Notes: a model not told the origin generated them from the letters alone. A stretch of DNA of 64,000 nt from an uncultured Mycobacteriaceae bacterium (GCA_902826815.1 CADEGF010000011.1:1-64000), one strand, 5' to 3'; counted from the first letter of the stretch, positions 7,613 through 16,774 are shown. Program-made: numbers and translations.

Positions 7613-8489
7613 TGCACAGACTCTGTCCGGGACGAACGTTGTCGATGCACCACCCCGCCCGAAGCGGCGCTTACGAATTCCCCCGGGCATGCTTGCGGGA
7701 CTGGTCTTTCTGCTGGCGGTCTTCGCTTTCCTGTACGCGCCGTTGATCACCACAGCGGTGTTCTCCTTCAGCGGCGATGTCGTACAGACCTGGCCGATGC
7801 GTGGGTTCACCTTCAAGTGGTACGAGGATCTGGCCAACGACCAGGCGATGATCGCAGCATTGATGTACAGCTTGCGCGTTGCGTTCGTGGCCGTGATCGT
7901 CAGCGCCATTGCAGGATTGACCTTCGCCCTCATCGCCCAACGAGTGCAGTTCTCCGGCAAGAAGGTCCTTGACGCCGTGTTGGCGATTCCGTTGGTCGCG
8001 CCCGGAATGGTGCTGGGAATCTCGTTGCTTGTGGTGTTCAAACTCGGATCGATTTCGAACGGCTTCATCACGATCGTGATCGGACATGCTGCGTTCATCA
8101 CGCCGCTGGTGATGTTCGTTCTCCAGCAGCGTCTCAAGACGATGGATCCCTCGATCGAGCATGCATCGATGGACTTGGGCGCCGGCAGGATCAAGACCTT
8201 CTGGCATGTCACGCTTCCCGGTGTCCGGGTGCCGCTGCTGGCGGCGTGCCTGCTCGGGTTCACCCTGTCGATGGACGAGATAGCCGTCTCCTTCTTCCTC
8301 GCAGGAACGCAGTCAACTCTGCCCGTGTACGTCTGGGGCTTGCTGCGGTTCGGCTTCACCCCCGAGGTGAACGCGGTGTTCACCCTCATCGGTGGCTTCA
8401 GCCTGCTGATGGTCGGCGGGGCGGTGGTGCTGTTGCTGGCCACTGCGCGTCGCCGCGAACGCCAGATGGTCGGGCTCACCGGCCCATGA
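7605..8489 (+). CDS. PotC-like ABC permease
   Basis: 294 residues with about six membrane spans. The EAA loop lies around residues 184-205 (EHASMDLGAGRIKTFWHVTLP), and the following MDEIAVSFFLAG segment is typical of PotC proteins. The ATG sits inside the end of the previous gene (ATGACTAG), indicating tight coupling. It ends before the binding-protein gene with a 59-base gap. Confidence 0.88.
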   Translation: MTSAQTLSGTNVVDAPPRPKRRLRIPPGMLAGLVFLLAVFAFLYAPLITTAVFSFSGDVVQTWPMRGFTFKWYEDLANDQAMIAALMYSLRVAFVAVIVSAIAGLTFALIAQRVQFSGKKVLDAVLAIPLVAPGMVLGISLLVVFKLGSISNGFITIVIGHAAFITPLVMFVLQQRLKTMDPSIEHASMDLGAGRIKTFWHVTLPGVRVPLLAACLLGFTLSMDEIAVSFFLAGTQSTLPVYVWGLLRFGFTPEVNAVFTLIGGFSLLMVGGAVVLLLATARRRERQMVGLTGP

Positions 8490-8548
8490 TCGCCTTGCCA
8501 ACAGAGATTTTCAGTTAGGTCCATCTATTCACCGTCAGGAGCAGATGT

Positions 8549-9721
8549 ATGAAAAGCATTCCTTCCCGGCTGTCTCGCCCGTTCCGCTTACTTGTGCTCG
8601 CGCTGGTCGCCGTCCTGGCCAGTATGGGCGTGGCGGCATGCGGCGGCTCCGACTCGTCCGATGCCAGCACCATCAACATGCTGACGTGGGAGGACTACCA
8701 CAACCCGGACGCCTTGAAGAAGTTCACCGAACAGACCGGTATCAAGGTCAACGCGATCAACGTGGGGTCACCCGACGAGATGTTCTCGAAGGTGAAGGCG
8801 AACCCGGGTCAGTTCGACCTGATCTTGGCCACCTCGGGCTGGTTCGACACCTACGCCCAGAGCGATCTTCTCGAACCGATCGACCTGAGCAAGCTGGAGA
8901 CCGTCCCCGAACCCGGCTTCGACTGGCAGGCGGTGGCCTCATCCAACGGAAATCTCTACGGCGCCCTCTACAACTGGGGTGACAACCCGTTGGCGTGGAC
9001 TCCGGGCAGCATCCCGAACACTCCCGAGATTGCTAAGTACCTCGATGACAAGGGCCGTCCGAACGACTGGAATATCTTGTGGGACCCGGCTTTCAAGGGC
9101 AAGGTCTCGGTGATGGACGACCCGACGTCGTCGATGCCGATGGTTCCGCTGTCCCTGGGGATCACCGATCCGTATCACCTGACGGATCAGCAGTTCACCG
9201 AGGTGCAGGCCAAACTGGAGGCCTTGCGGCCGCAGATCAAGCGACTGACGTCCGGCTTCAACGACCAGACCACGCAGTTCGCGACGGGGGAGGCCACCAT
9301 CGGCGTGCTGAACATCATCTCCGAGGTGCCTGCGTTACGGAAGCAGGGCAAGGACCTCGAGGTCAATCACTTGGTCAAGCAGGGTGTCGGAGCATGGAGC
9401 GACAACTACTCGATCACCAAAGAGGGCGGCGCGAAGAAACTCGACGCGGTGTACAAGTTCATCAACTACACCAACGAGGTTCCCTGGCAGGCACAGTTCA
9501 TCGCCAATACCCTCAACAGCGGCAACCTGAGCCTGCAGCAGGCGCAGAGCCCTGAGGCTGTGGAGGCCGGGCTGACGCCGGAGTTGCTGAAGGACACGCT
9601 GATTCCCGCGACCGCAGACGGTGAGGCCTTCTTCTCGAAGATGCGCTTCTTCGAGACCGTCGAAGATCTGAACAAGCGCGTCGAGATGTGGAACCAGTTC
9701 AAGCTGGGCTTGTCATCCTGA
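8549..9721 (+). CDS. PotD/PotF-like polyamine-binding lipoprotein
   Basis: 390 residues. A lipoprotein signal peptide ends in the lipobox VAAC (Cys at about residue 31) and is followed by a Gly/Ser/Asp linker. The mature part starts INMLTWEDYHNPDALKKF, the usual PotD opening, with FDLILATSGWFDTY near residue 90 as in extracellular family 1/8 solute-binding proteins. Delivers the substrate to the PotABC-like channel; polyamine specificity is inferred from family resemblance, since the binding-pocket residues cannot be assigned by eye. AGGAG stands before the ATG. Confidence 0.88.
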   Translation: MKSIPSRLSRPFRLLVLALVAVLASMGVAACGGSDSSDASTINMLTWEDYHNPDALKKFTEQTGIKVNAINVGSPDEMFSKVKANPGQFDLILATSGWFDTYAQSDLLEPIDLSKLETVPEPGFDWQAVASSNGNLYGALYNWGDNPLAWTPGSIPNTPEIAKYLDDKGRPNDWNILWDPAFKGKVSVMDDPTSSMPMVPLSLGITDPYHLTDQQFTEVQAKLEALRPQIKRLTSGFNDQTTQFATGEATIGVLNIISEVPALRKQGKDLEVNHLVKQGVGAWSDNYSITKEGGAKKLDAVYKFINYTNEVPWQAQFIANTLNSGNLSLQQAQSPEAVEAGLTPELLKDTLIPATADGEAFFSKMRFFETVEDLNKRVEMWNQFKLGLSS

Positions 9722-9769
9722 CCGGATCGTTCTGCTCATCAATCGGAATCCATATAAGAAAGGACTGTC

Positions 9770-10603
9770 GTGGGCCAGCTCGACGGACAAGTTGCCTTCA
9801 TCACCGGGATCGCAAGGGGGCAGGGGCGTTCGCACGCCCTGACCCTGGCCCGGGAAGGCGCCGACATCATCGGCCTGGACCTCTGTGGCGAGATCGACTC
9901 GACCGCCTACCCGGGGACCAGCGCCGACGACCTGCACGAGACCGAACGGCTGATCAAAGAGATCGGCCGCCAGGCCGTGCTCACCCAGGCCGATGTCCGT
10001 GACTACGACCAGGTCAAGGAGGCATTCGACAAGGGGATAGCGCAACTTGGCAGGGTCGACATCATCATCCCGAACGCGGGCATCTGCGCCGGCGGGTTGA
10101 CGTGGGAGATCACCACCGAAGCGTGGCGCGAGATGATCGACATCAATCTCACCGGGGCATGGCACGCGGTGAAGGCAGCGGTGCCCAAACTCATCGAACA
10201 ACAGCAGGGTGGCTCGGTGGTGTTCATCGGCTCCACCGAAGCGCTCAAGGGCGCCGAGAACATGTCGTCCTATGCGGCGTCCAAACATGCGATCACCGGA
10301 CTGATGACCTCTTTGGCAAGAGAACTCGGCCGTCACAACATCAGGGTGAATTCGGTCAACCCGACCTGCGTCGACACCAACATGGTGCAGAACCCTTATG
10401 TGTGGGGACTGTTCAGACCAGATCTGGACAACCCCACCCGGGAGACGGTGGAGGACTCGTTCACCGGGACGCACATCCTTCCGGTGCCGTGGATGGAACC
10501 CATCGACGTCAGTCGGGCGATTCTGTATCTCGTCACCGAAGGCGGTCGCTACATCACCGCGTCGACGTTGCGCATCGACGCCGGTTTCATCGTCAAGTCG
10601 TGA
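9770..10603 (+). CDS. mycofactocin-coupled SDR-family oxidoreductase
   Basis: 277 residues starting at GTG with AAAGGA upstream. Cofactor motif TGIARGQGRSHA (about residues 12-23), then the family-specific insertion LDLCGEIDSTAYPGTSADDL, NAG at about 103-105 and the catalytic YAASKHA. The long insertion after the second beta strand, with the Asp-rich LDLCGE, is typical of the mycofactocin-dependent SDR group, which keeps its nicotinamide bound and passes electrons to mycofactocin. Probably oxidises an alcohol or amine-derived intermediate in the same pathway as the importer upstream. Confidence 0.82.
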   Translation: MGQLDGQVAFITGIARGQGRSHALTLAREGADIIGLDLCGEIDSTAYPGTSADDLHETERLIKEIGRQAVLTQADVRDYDQVKEAFDKGIAQLGRVDIIIPNAGICAGGLTWEITTEAWREMIDINLTGAWHAVKAAVPKLIEQQQGGSVVFIGSTEALKGAENMSSYAASKHAITGLMTSLARELGRHNIRVNSVNPTCVDTNMVQNPYVWGLFRPDLDNPTRETVEDSFTGTHILPVPWMEPIDVSRAILYLVTEGGRYITASTLRIDAGFIVKS

Positions 10604-10610
10604 ACAGCTG

Positions 10611-10647
10611 CCGGCCGGCCACGGCTCCTGCGGTCGTGGTCGGCCGG
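10611..10647. terminator. GC-rich hairpin between two SDR genes
   Basis: 13-base arms (10611-10623 and 10635-10647) with one mismatch and an 11-base loop, starting eight bases after the SDR stop. No T-tract. May act as a partial terminator or as an mRNA stability element between two co-directional genes. Confidence 0.5.
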
Positions 10648-10678
10648 ACCCAACTGAAAGACATTTGATTTCCCGAGA

Positions 10679-11461
10679 ATGGATGAATTCGTGACACAAG
10701 ATTTCACCGGCAAGACCGTACTGGTCTCCGGATCCGCGCGAGGCCAAGGTGCCGCGCACGCGCACCGATTTGCCGAAGAAGGCGCCAAGATCCTCGTCTC
10801 CGACATTCGCGACGAACTGGGCCAGGCGACGGCCGAACTGATCAACTCGAAGGGCGGACAGGCGGTATACCAGCACCTCGACGTCCGCGACAGCGACGAC
10901 TGGGAAGCCGCTGTCGCGCGGGCGGAGTCGGAGTTCGGCAGCCTAGACATTCTGTTGAACAACGCGGGAATCGTCCACTGCGACGCTGCGGTCGAATGCA
11001 CGAACGACGCGTGGGCCAACGTGATGGCCACCAACGCCACCGGGGTCTTCTACGGCATCCGTGCCGCGGTTCCTGCCATGCGCCGGGCGGGTGGTGGCGT
11101 CATCGTCAATACGGCCTCGGTGATGGGAATGGTGGGCTCCTGGGGCTATGCCGCGTACATCGCGAGCAAGCACGCAGTGGTCGGGTTGACCAAGTCGGCC
11201 GCGCTCACCTACGCCGGCGAGAACATCCGCGTGAACGCGGTGGCGCCGGGTTGCGTGGACACCGCGATGCTCGACGAGGAGAAGGTCATCATGGCCGACA
11301 ACCCCTACTGGGACTTCGACGAGTGGGTTGAGACGCAGCCGATCTCGAAGATCGCCCAGCCCGAGGAGATCAGCGAGCTGATGGTGTACCTGGCTTCCGA
11401 TCGCGCCCGGTACTGCACCGGCACTGTGTACCCGATCGACGGCGGACTGATGACGGGTTGA
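10679..11461 (+). CDS. SDR-family oxidoreductase
   Basis: 260 residues, classical SDR. SGSARGQGAAHA Rossmann motif (about 17-28), NNAG near 96-99, catalytic Ser in NTASVMG and Tyr/Lys in YIASKHA (about 159-165), then VAPGCVDTAM. NAD(P)-dependent alcohol/ketone oxidoreductase; substrate not predictable. Start uncertain between ATG 10679 and GTG 10691. Last plus-strand gene of the importer cluster before a bidirectional terminator. Confidence 0.85.
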   Translation: MDEFVTQDFTGKTVLVSGSARGQGAAHAHRFAEEGAKILVSDIRDELGQATAELINSKGGQAVYQHLDVRDSDDWEAAVARAESEFGSLDILLNNAGIVHCDAAVECTNDAWANVMATNATGVFYGIRAAVPAMRRAGGGVIVNTASVMGMVGSWGYAAYIASKHAVVGLTKSAALTYAGENIRVNAVAPGCVDTAMLDEEKVIMADNPYWDFDEWVETQPISKIAQPEEISELMVYLASDRARYCTGTVYPIDGGLMTG

Positions 11462-11478
11462 GGAGGATCCACACCGAA

Positions 11479-11509
11479 GAGGCGCCCTACCGGAATAGTC
11501 GGGCGCCTC
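11479..11509. terminator. bidirectional intrinsic terminator
   Basis: Perfect 9-bp stem GAGGCGCCC / GGGCGCCTC with a 13-base loop, followed by GTTT on the plus strand. It lies between the convergent SDR and aldehyde dehydrogenase pseudogene and would stop transcription from both sides. Confidence 0.75.
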
Positions 11510-11541
11510 GTTTCGTCTGTTCGGCTGTGCGGGAGAATGTT

Positions 11542-13027
11542 TCAGTGTCGCACCAAGATGCAGACGTATTTCGTTTCGAGATACTCCTCGATGCCTGCCC
11601 GGCCGCCTTCGCGACCGAGGCCGGACTGCTTGATACCGCCGAACGGAGCAGATGGAGTCGAGACGATGCCGGTGTTGAGTCCGACCATGCCGACCTCCAA
11701 ACGCTCGGAGACGTTGAGTGCGCGGTCAACGTCCTGGGTGATGACGTAGGCGACCAGCCCCCACGGAGTGTCATTGGCCTGTGCGATGACGGCAGCCGTA
11801 TCGGTGAACGTCTGGATCGCCGCGACCGGTCCGAAGATTTCCGTATGCGCCAGGGAGCTCGTCGGATCGGTGTTCACGATCACCGTCGGCTCGACAAAGT
11901 ATCCGACGCCGTCGATGGCACGACCTCCGGTGATTACGGACGCACCGCGATCGACAGCGTCGGAGACCAACGAGAGCACCTTCTGACGTCCGGCGTCGTC
12001 GATCATCGGGCCGACGTCGACGCCGGGACGGGTTCCGTCGCCGACGGTCAGCGCGGCCATCCGCTCGCCGAGCCGGTGCGCGAACTCCTCGGCGACGGCG
12101 GCGTGGACGAAGAATCGATTGGCCGCCGTGCACGCCTCGCCCATGTTGCGCAACTTGGCGACGAACGCGGCGTCGACCGCGACATCGAGATCGGCGTCCT
12201 CGAACACGATGAATGGTGCGTTTCCCCCGAGTTCCATGGAGGCCCTGATCACCGACCTGGCGGCCTGCTCGAGCAGGATCTTACCGACCTCGGTGGATCC
12301 GGTGAACGAGAGTTTGCGGATGACACCGCTTTCCAGCATTGGCGGCACGATCTCCTCGGCACGGCTGGTCGTCACCACGTTGAGCACGCCATGCGGCAGC
12401 CCCGCCTCGTCGAGAATCGCGGCGAGCTGCAACGACGATAGTGGTGTCTGCGGTGCGGGTTTGAGAACGGAGGTGCAGCCTGCGGCGATGGCTGGCCCGA
12501 TCTTTCGCGCACCCATCGCCAGCGGGAAGTTTCCACGGCACAACGAGAAGACATGGCCCCACGGGCTGCCTGATCTGGACCGTGCGTGCGGCGCCGTCGG
12601 GACGGATCGCATATCCGCCGTCGATCCGCACGGCCTCCTCGGCGAACCATCGGAAAAAGCCTGCAGCGTAGGTAACCTCGCCGCGTGCCTCGGCGATTGG
12701 CTTGCCCATCTCCAGCGTCATGAGCTCGGCGAGCTCATCGGTGCGGGCCAGGATCATCGAGTGCGCCCGGTACAGGACCTCGGCGCGATGGTTCGGCGAC
12801 GTTGCCGCCCAATCGGCTTGGGCCGCGCAGGCCGCTGCGACGGCATCGACAGCCTCCTCGGCGCCTGCATCGGCGACTTCGGTGAGGGTGAGCTCGGTGG
12901 CAGGGTTGATGACCGGCATGCGCCGCCCCGATGCCGCGGGCACCCACGCACCACCGATGAAGAGATCGGTCGGTACCTGTCGTATTCGTGGATCGGTGCC
13001 GTGGGCGACGCGATCGTCAATGGTCAC
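11542..13027 (-). pseudogene. aldehyde dehydrogenase disrupted by a 1-base insertion
   Basis: Two overlapping frames encode the two halves of one aldehyde dehydrogenase. The first frame gives the N-terminal half through VQIRQPVGPCLLVVPW, where the family expects NFP. The AAA run on the coding strand (plus-strand TTT at 12530-12532) carries one base too many; the other frame resumes exactly with NFPLAMGARKIGPAI and continues to the end. Total length is 1486 = 3 x 495 + 1, the size of a normal 494-residue enzyme plus one base. The downstream half has the catalytic Glu (MELGGNAPF) and Cys (GEACTAANRF). Without the insertion it would be a semialdehyde dehydrogenase working with the aminotransferase directly upstream. 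A sequencing error in the short homopolymer is an alternative. Confidence 0.85.
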
Positions 13028-13057
13028 AACGGGTTCCTTTTGCGCGGTGGGCGCAGG

Positions 13058-14347
13058 TCATTCGGCCACATCCACGGTGTCAAGGACGGTTTTGAGGGTC
13101 TCGCCGACCTGGAGGACCTCGTCCTCGGTCGACACGAACGGTGGGCAGATGTGAAGTGTGTTGTTGTGAATCGACCGCAGCAGCACGCCGCGGTCCGTAC
13201 TGGCCTCGGCGATGACGTCGGCGTGGATCCGTGAATCGATTTGAACACCCGCCATGAACGCCGCGCCCGAGCGCACCTCGGTTACCAGGGGATGTCCCCG
13301 CAGTGGCTCCACGGCCTTGGTGAGCACGCGCTCGAGGTCGGCCGAGCGTTCGACGAGCTTCTCGCGTTCGAGGATGTCGAGGTTGGCCATCGCCACCGCG
13401 CACACGGTGGCATGGCCGGCGTAGGTCAGTCCGTGCCGGAAGATGGGCACGTCGGCGACGTCACCTCCGGGCGAAGGTTCGAAGAACCGGCCCGCGACAC
13501 GGGGGGAGACGAGTACACCGCCTAGCGGAGCGTAGCCGGAGGTGATGCCTTTGGCCATGAGGACCATGTCTGGGTGCAAACCGTAGCGTTCAGACGCAAA
13601 CATCCGGCCGGTCCGGCCGAATCCGGTGATCACCTCGTCGGCGATGAGCAGGATGCCGTGCTCATCCCGGATCTCTTGCAGCCCTTCGAGGTAGCCGTCA
13701 TTCGGTCCGATGACTCCGCCTGTTCCCATCACCGGTTCGGTGATGATCGCGGCGATCCGGTCGGCGCCGATCTCGGCGATCTGCGCGCGCACCGAGTCGA
13801 TGTCGTTGGTGGCGATGCGGGCGGTCTCGGGGATGAGTGACTCGGTACCGAGACCTTCTCGGTTGTACGGCAACCCGGCGATGCTGGTGCCGAACGCGTG
13901 GAGCCCATGATAGGCGCCGTCACGGCTCAGGATGATCTGACGTTCGTGTCTGCCTTCGAGTTGCCAGTGCCGCCTAGCAAGTTTGCATGCCAGATCGACG
14001 GAGTCCGACCCGCCACTGGTCAGCAAGACCTTAGCGCCGGGGATAGGGCCCATCGCCGAAAGCCGGTCGGCGAGTTCTAATGCCGGCTCGTTCGCAAACC
14101 GGCCGAACACGTGGTACGTCTCCAGTTTTCGCATCTGGTCGTAGGCGGCACGGGCCACCTCCTCGCGACCGTGGCCGATATTGGCGTGCCACAGGCCCGC
14201 GGTGGCGTCGAAGATGCGCTGGCCAGTCGAAGAGGTCAGCCACGCGCCGTCGCCTCCAGTGATGACGATTCGCTTGGCTCGCGCAGTCGGCATATGGGCT
14301 TGCGGATTCCAGAGCGCATCACCGCGCATCGCCGAGATCGTGTCCAT
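13058..14347 (-). CDS. class-III omega-aminotransferase (PLP)
   Basis: 429 residues starting MDTISAMRGDALWNP. PLP enzymes of this class show a DATAGLWHANIGHG opening, TSGGSDSVDLACKLARR for the phosphate cup, LIADEVITGFGRTGRMF with the Asp that holds the pyridine nitrogen, and MVLMAKGITSGYAPLGG with the Schiff-base Lys. All are present. Members convert diamines or beta/omega-amino acids to aldehydes. The aldehyde dehydrogenase pseudogene follows after 30 bases, forming an amine-to-acid pair. The ATG is seven bases from a -10-like hexamer, suggesting a leaderless message. The frame is open further upstream, but that part is outside the conserved fold. Confidence 0.88.
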   Translation of the reverse strand: MDTISAMRGDALWNPQAHMPTARAKRIVITGGDGAWLTSSTGQRIFDATAGLWHANIGHGREEVARAAYDQMRKLETYHVFGRFANEPALELADRLSAMGPIPGAKVLLTSGGSDSVDLACKLARRHWQLEGRHERQIILSRDGAYHGLHAFGTSIAGLPYNREGLGTESLIPETARIATNDIDSVRAQIAEIGADRIAAIITEPVMGTGGVIGPNDGYLEGLQEIRDEHGILLIADEVITGFGRTGRMFASERYGLHPDMVLMAKGITSGYAPLGGVLVSPRVAGRFFEPSPGGDVADVPIFRHGLTYAGHATVCAVAMANLDILEREKLVERSADLERVLTKAVEPLRGHPLVTEVRSGAAFMAGVQIDSRIHADVIAEASTDRGVLLRSIHNNTLHICPPFVSTEDEVLQVGETLKTVLDTVDVAE

Positions 14348-14354
14348 GTGTTGA

Positions 14355-14384
14355 ACTGTAGTACAGTTGCACTGTAGTACGCAA
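14355..14384 (-). promoter_or_regulatory. leaderless promoter with operator repeats
   Basis: On the minus strand TTGCGT (14379-14384), 18-base spacer, TACAGT (14355-14360), then seven bases to the aminotransferase ATG. The region contains ACTGTAGTACAGT (14355-14367, palindromic about one centre base) and a second ACTGTAGTAC (14371-14380). The repeats resemble GntR/FCD-type sites, and the divergent GntR gene is the likely binder. Confidence 0.55.
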
Positions 14385-14614
14385 TCGGAGAATGGCGGGT
14401 TAAGATGACCTCGTGGTGTCACTATTGTTGAACCGTTTTTGCGACCTTGTGTCCGCAGATGACTTGCTGGACAAAGGGATAACAGGCGGATCGGCCCACG
14501 ATGTCGCTGGCCCTGGAGTGCCAACGGGCTCGGACAGATCTGGAGCGCAGGCAGCGCGACTTCAGGCGAAGGCGAAATGAGTCCTGGCGGAAAACCACTG
14601 GGGGGCCGGACGAA

Positions 14615-15298
14615 ATGCGATTCTCTATGAACTCGGCGGAACACATCGCGATCGTAGGTACGAGCACTGCGCAGCAGGTCGCCGACGGTCTGTCGCGGAT
14701 GATTCTCGACGGCGAGCTCCAGCCCGGCCAGCGCATTGCGGAAAGCGTCATCGCCAGGGAACTGGGGTTGTCGCGCAACACCGTTCGAGAAGCTGTTCGT
14801 CTACTGCAAGGGTCGGGTCTTGTCCGGTACGGCTTCAACCGTGGCCTGATGGTCTGGAAGCCGTCAGACGATGACATCGTGGACATCTTCGCGGCGCGGT
14901 TGCAATTCGAGGCCGCGGGCGCAGCCGTCCTGACCCCGAAGACCGACCTCGCGCAGGTCGAACATGCGCTCAAGGCATACGTTTCGGTGCTGCCCGACAA
15001 GGAGCTGCGGACCATTGTTGAGGCCGACCTGAACGTGCACCGGTCGCTGGTGAGCCTGGTCGGCAGCCCGAGACTCGACGCGTACTACTCCCAGTTGGTC
15101 GACGAGCTGCGGTATCTCCTGGTGATGCTGCTCGACCGCGAGGTGGCCCAGGACGGCGTCATGGACATGGAACAGGAGCACCTCGAAATCATCGAGGCGT
15201 TCCAGACGCGACGTCCCGCGGTCGCTCGCCGCGCGATAGAGCGGGTGAACGCGGCCAACTGCGAGGCGGTCCGCGCGATGATGAACCAGCGTGAATGA
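14615..15298 (+). CDS. GntR-family regulator, FCD (FadR/VanR) type
   Basis: About 228 residues. A winged helix-turn-helix occupies the first 75: AQQVADGLSRMILDGELQPG, then IARELGLSRNTVREAVRLLQ, the standard GntR recognition helix. The C-terminal helical FCD domain includes FAARLQFEAAGAAVL and a later DLNVHRSLVSLVGS, whose Asp and His match metal/ligand-binding positions of the family. GGGGG lies about ten bases before the chosen ATG; another ATG follows at 14627. Divergent from the aminotransferase, with palindromic sites in between, so likely its regulator; organic acids are common effectors for the family. Confidence 0.85.
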   Translation: MRFSMNSAEHIAIVGTSTAQQVADGLSRMILDGELQPGQRIAESVIARELGLSRNTVREAVRLLQGSGLVRYGFNRGLMVWKPSDDDIVDIFAARLQFEAAGAAVLTPKTDLAQVEHALKAYVSVLPDKELRTIVEADLNVHRSLVSLVGSPRLDAYYSQLVDELRYLLVMLLDREVAQDGVMDMEQEHLEIIEAFQTRRPAVARRAIERVNAANCEAVRAMMNQRE

Positions 15299-15314
15299 GA
15301 TAGTCCAAATAACC

Positions 15315-15342
15315 TGATACATATAAGGTTTAACGTTATAGT
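15315..15342 (+). promoter_or_regulatory. AT-rich promoter/operator region of the SDR gene
   Basis: An unusually AT-rich patch with TATAGT (15337-15342) as a possible -10 and the decamer TATAAGGTTT, which also occurs, on the opposite strand, in the two identical promoter elements at 20229-20259 and 34119-34149. No convincing -35 hexamer. Confidence 0.35.
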
Positions 15343-15378
15343 GGTGGCATCGCACATCGACGATGAAGGGCGCTGTTG

Positions 15379-16146
15379 ATGGATCGGTTGAGAGACAAGG
15401 TCGCCGTGATCACCGGCGCGACGGCGGGCATCGGACGCGCGATTGCCACCCGATTCGGCGCCGAGGGTGCGACGTTGCTTCTGTGCGGCAGGAACCGGGA
15501 ACGCGCCGACTCGCTGCTCGCGGAACTGCGCGATTCAGGGGCGAACGCCGAATTTATCCTCGGAGATATCCGGTCCGAGGATTTCGTCGCCGAACTCGCC
15601 CAAACGGTGCGAGCGCGCTATGGGCATATCGACTCGCTCGTCCTCAACGCCGGCGTCATCTCGGTCGGAAAGCTCTGGGAGATCACCCCTGAGCAATATG
15701 ACGACATGATGGAAGTCAACGTTCGTGCGCCGTGGCTCTGTATCAGGCAGATGCACGATCTCCTGGCGAATCGCGCGACGGTGATCGCCACCGGGTCGGT
15801 CAGCTCGTTCTCGATCTTCCCGGGCGAAGGCATCTACTGCATGACCAAGGCGGCCATCATCCAGATGGTCAGAGCGCTCGCAATTGAGCTCGCTGACCGC
15901 GGAATCAGGGTTAATGCCTTGTGCCCTGGCGTAATCGGCGGGGGCGGTATGTCGCAAGACAGTTTCGATGCGACGGGTGACCCGGCAGCGGAAGAGCGCG
16001 AGGTCGCCGCGATCACGCCGTTGGGGCGAGTCGGCACCCTCGAAGAGATCGCCGACGGCGCCCTTTTCCTGGCGTCGGACGAGTCCTCCTTCATGACGGG
16101 AACCAGCCTGCTCATCGACGGCGGCGTCATCATTCCCCGCGTCTAG
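15379..16146 (+). CDS. SDR-family oxidoreductase
   Basis: 255 residues. VITGATAGIGRAIATRFGAEG cofactor loop (about 10-30), LNAG near 86-89, VIATGSVSSFS and catalytic YCMTKAA, then NALCPGVIGGGG. NAD(P)-dependent dehydrogenase of unknown substrate. A TTG three bases upstream is possible. It runs convergently towards the RibB-like gene, the two stops being only 18 bases apart, and shares the divergent neighbourhood of the GntR regulator. Confidence 0.85.
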   Translation: MDRLRDKVAVITGATAGIGRAIATRFGAEGATLLLCGRNRERADSLLAELRDSGANAEFILGDIRSEDFVAELAQTVRARYGHIDSLVLNAGVISVGKLWEITPEQYDDMMEVNVRAPWLCIRQMHDLLANRATVIATGSVSSFSIFPGEGIYCMTKAAIIQMVRALAIELADRGIRVNALCPGVIGGGGMSQDSFDATGDPAAEEREVAAITPLGRVGTLEEIADGALFLASDESSFMTGTSLLIDGGVIIPRV

Positions 16147-16164
16147 ATCGCTGCGGGACAAACT

Positions 16165-16743
16165 TCAGGCTCCCAATACCGGAATCCCGTAGCGGGCGGC
16201 GAAGCGGTATGTGGCCTCCCCGAGCAACATCTCACCGGTGTCGCTCACAAGGTGGCATACACCTGCCACCGGAGTCAGGCCGGCCGATGCCACCAGATCC
16301 AAGGCCGAGACCCAGGGTCCGCTCGCACACTGCCGTGCGTCGTCGGCGCAGCGAATGGGAAGAACGTGGCCGGGGCGGACAAGATCGTCGACTCCGGTGT
16401 CGGGGTCTGCGAGCACCCGCAATGTGCGGGCCCGATCGTAGGCCGAGATGCCCGTGGTGATTCCGTGTCGTGCGTCTACCGCGACGGTGAAGTCGCAGAT
16501 TCCTGAATCCGATTGCAGCACAGGTTGATTTGGGATACGCAATCGGTCGAGCCACGATGACCTCGCGACGGCGTGGATCAGACCTGATGAATGCCGGATG
16601 GCGAATGCCAACTGAGCTCCGGTGGCGAGCTGAGCGCCGAAGACGAGAACCGCGGCTGTTCGACCGTGCAGCACGACGGACGCGCCGCGTCTGATGGTGA
16701 GCAGCGGGTGGTCGGTGCCAAGGTCGTCGCAGGCGGTGATCAT
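16165..16743 (-). CDS. degenerate RibB (DHBP synthase)-like protein
   Basis: 192 residues with the clear fold signature of 3,4-dihydroxy-2-butanone-4-phosphate synthase: AFAIRHSSGLIHA (47-59), FTVAVDARHGITTGISAYD (85-103) and RPGHVLPIR (123-131). The catalytic parts are lost. The acidic DxExxxEGD loop expected at about 24-39 reads VLHGRTAAVLVFGAQL. The RxGHTEA motif expected near 137-147 reads QCASGPWVSAL. The Glu of the C-terminal CEL is a His (VCHLVSD). It therefore should not make riboflavin precursor. It is the last gene of a GS/gamma-glutamyl-hydrolase operon, 31 bases after the hydrolase, so a repurposed sugar-phosphate-like or amide-binding role in that pathway is possible. Confidence 0.75.
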   Translation of the reverse strand: MITACDDLGTDHPLLTIRRGASVVLHGRTAAVLVFGAQLATGAQLAFAIRHSSGLIHAVARSSWLDRLRIPNQPVLQSDSGICDFTVAVDARHGITTGISAYDRARTLRVLADPDTGVDDLVRPGHVLPIRCADDARQCASGPWVSALDLVASAGLTPVAGVCHLVSDTGEMLLGEATYRFAARYGIPVLGA

Positions 16744-16774
16744 GGGCTACGCCGCCGATCTGTCGGCCGCATGG

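Noticed and set aside
9713..10876. 387-codon minus-strand ORF
   Set aside because: Antisense of the mycofactocin-type SDR; no recognisable motif.
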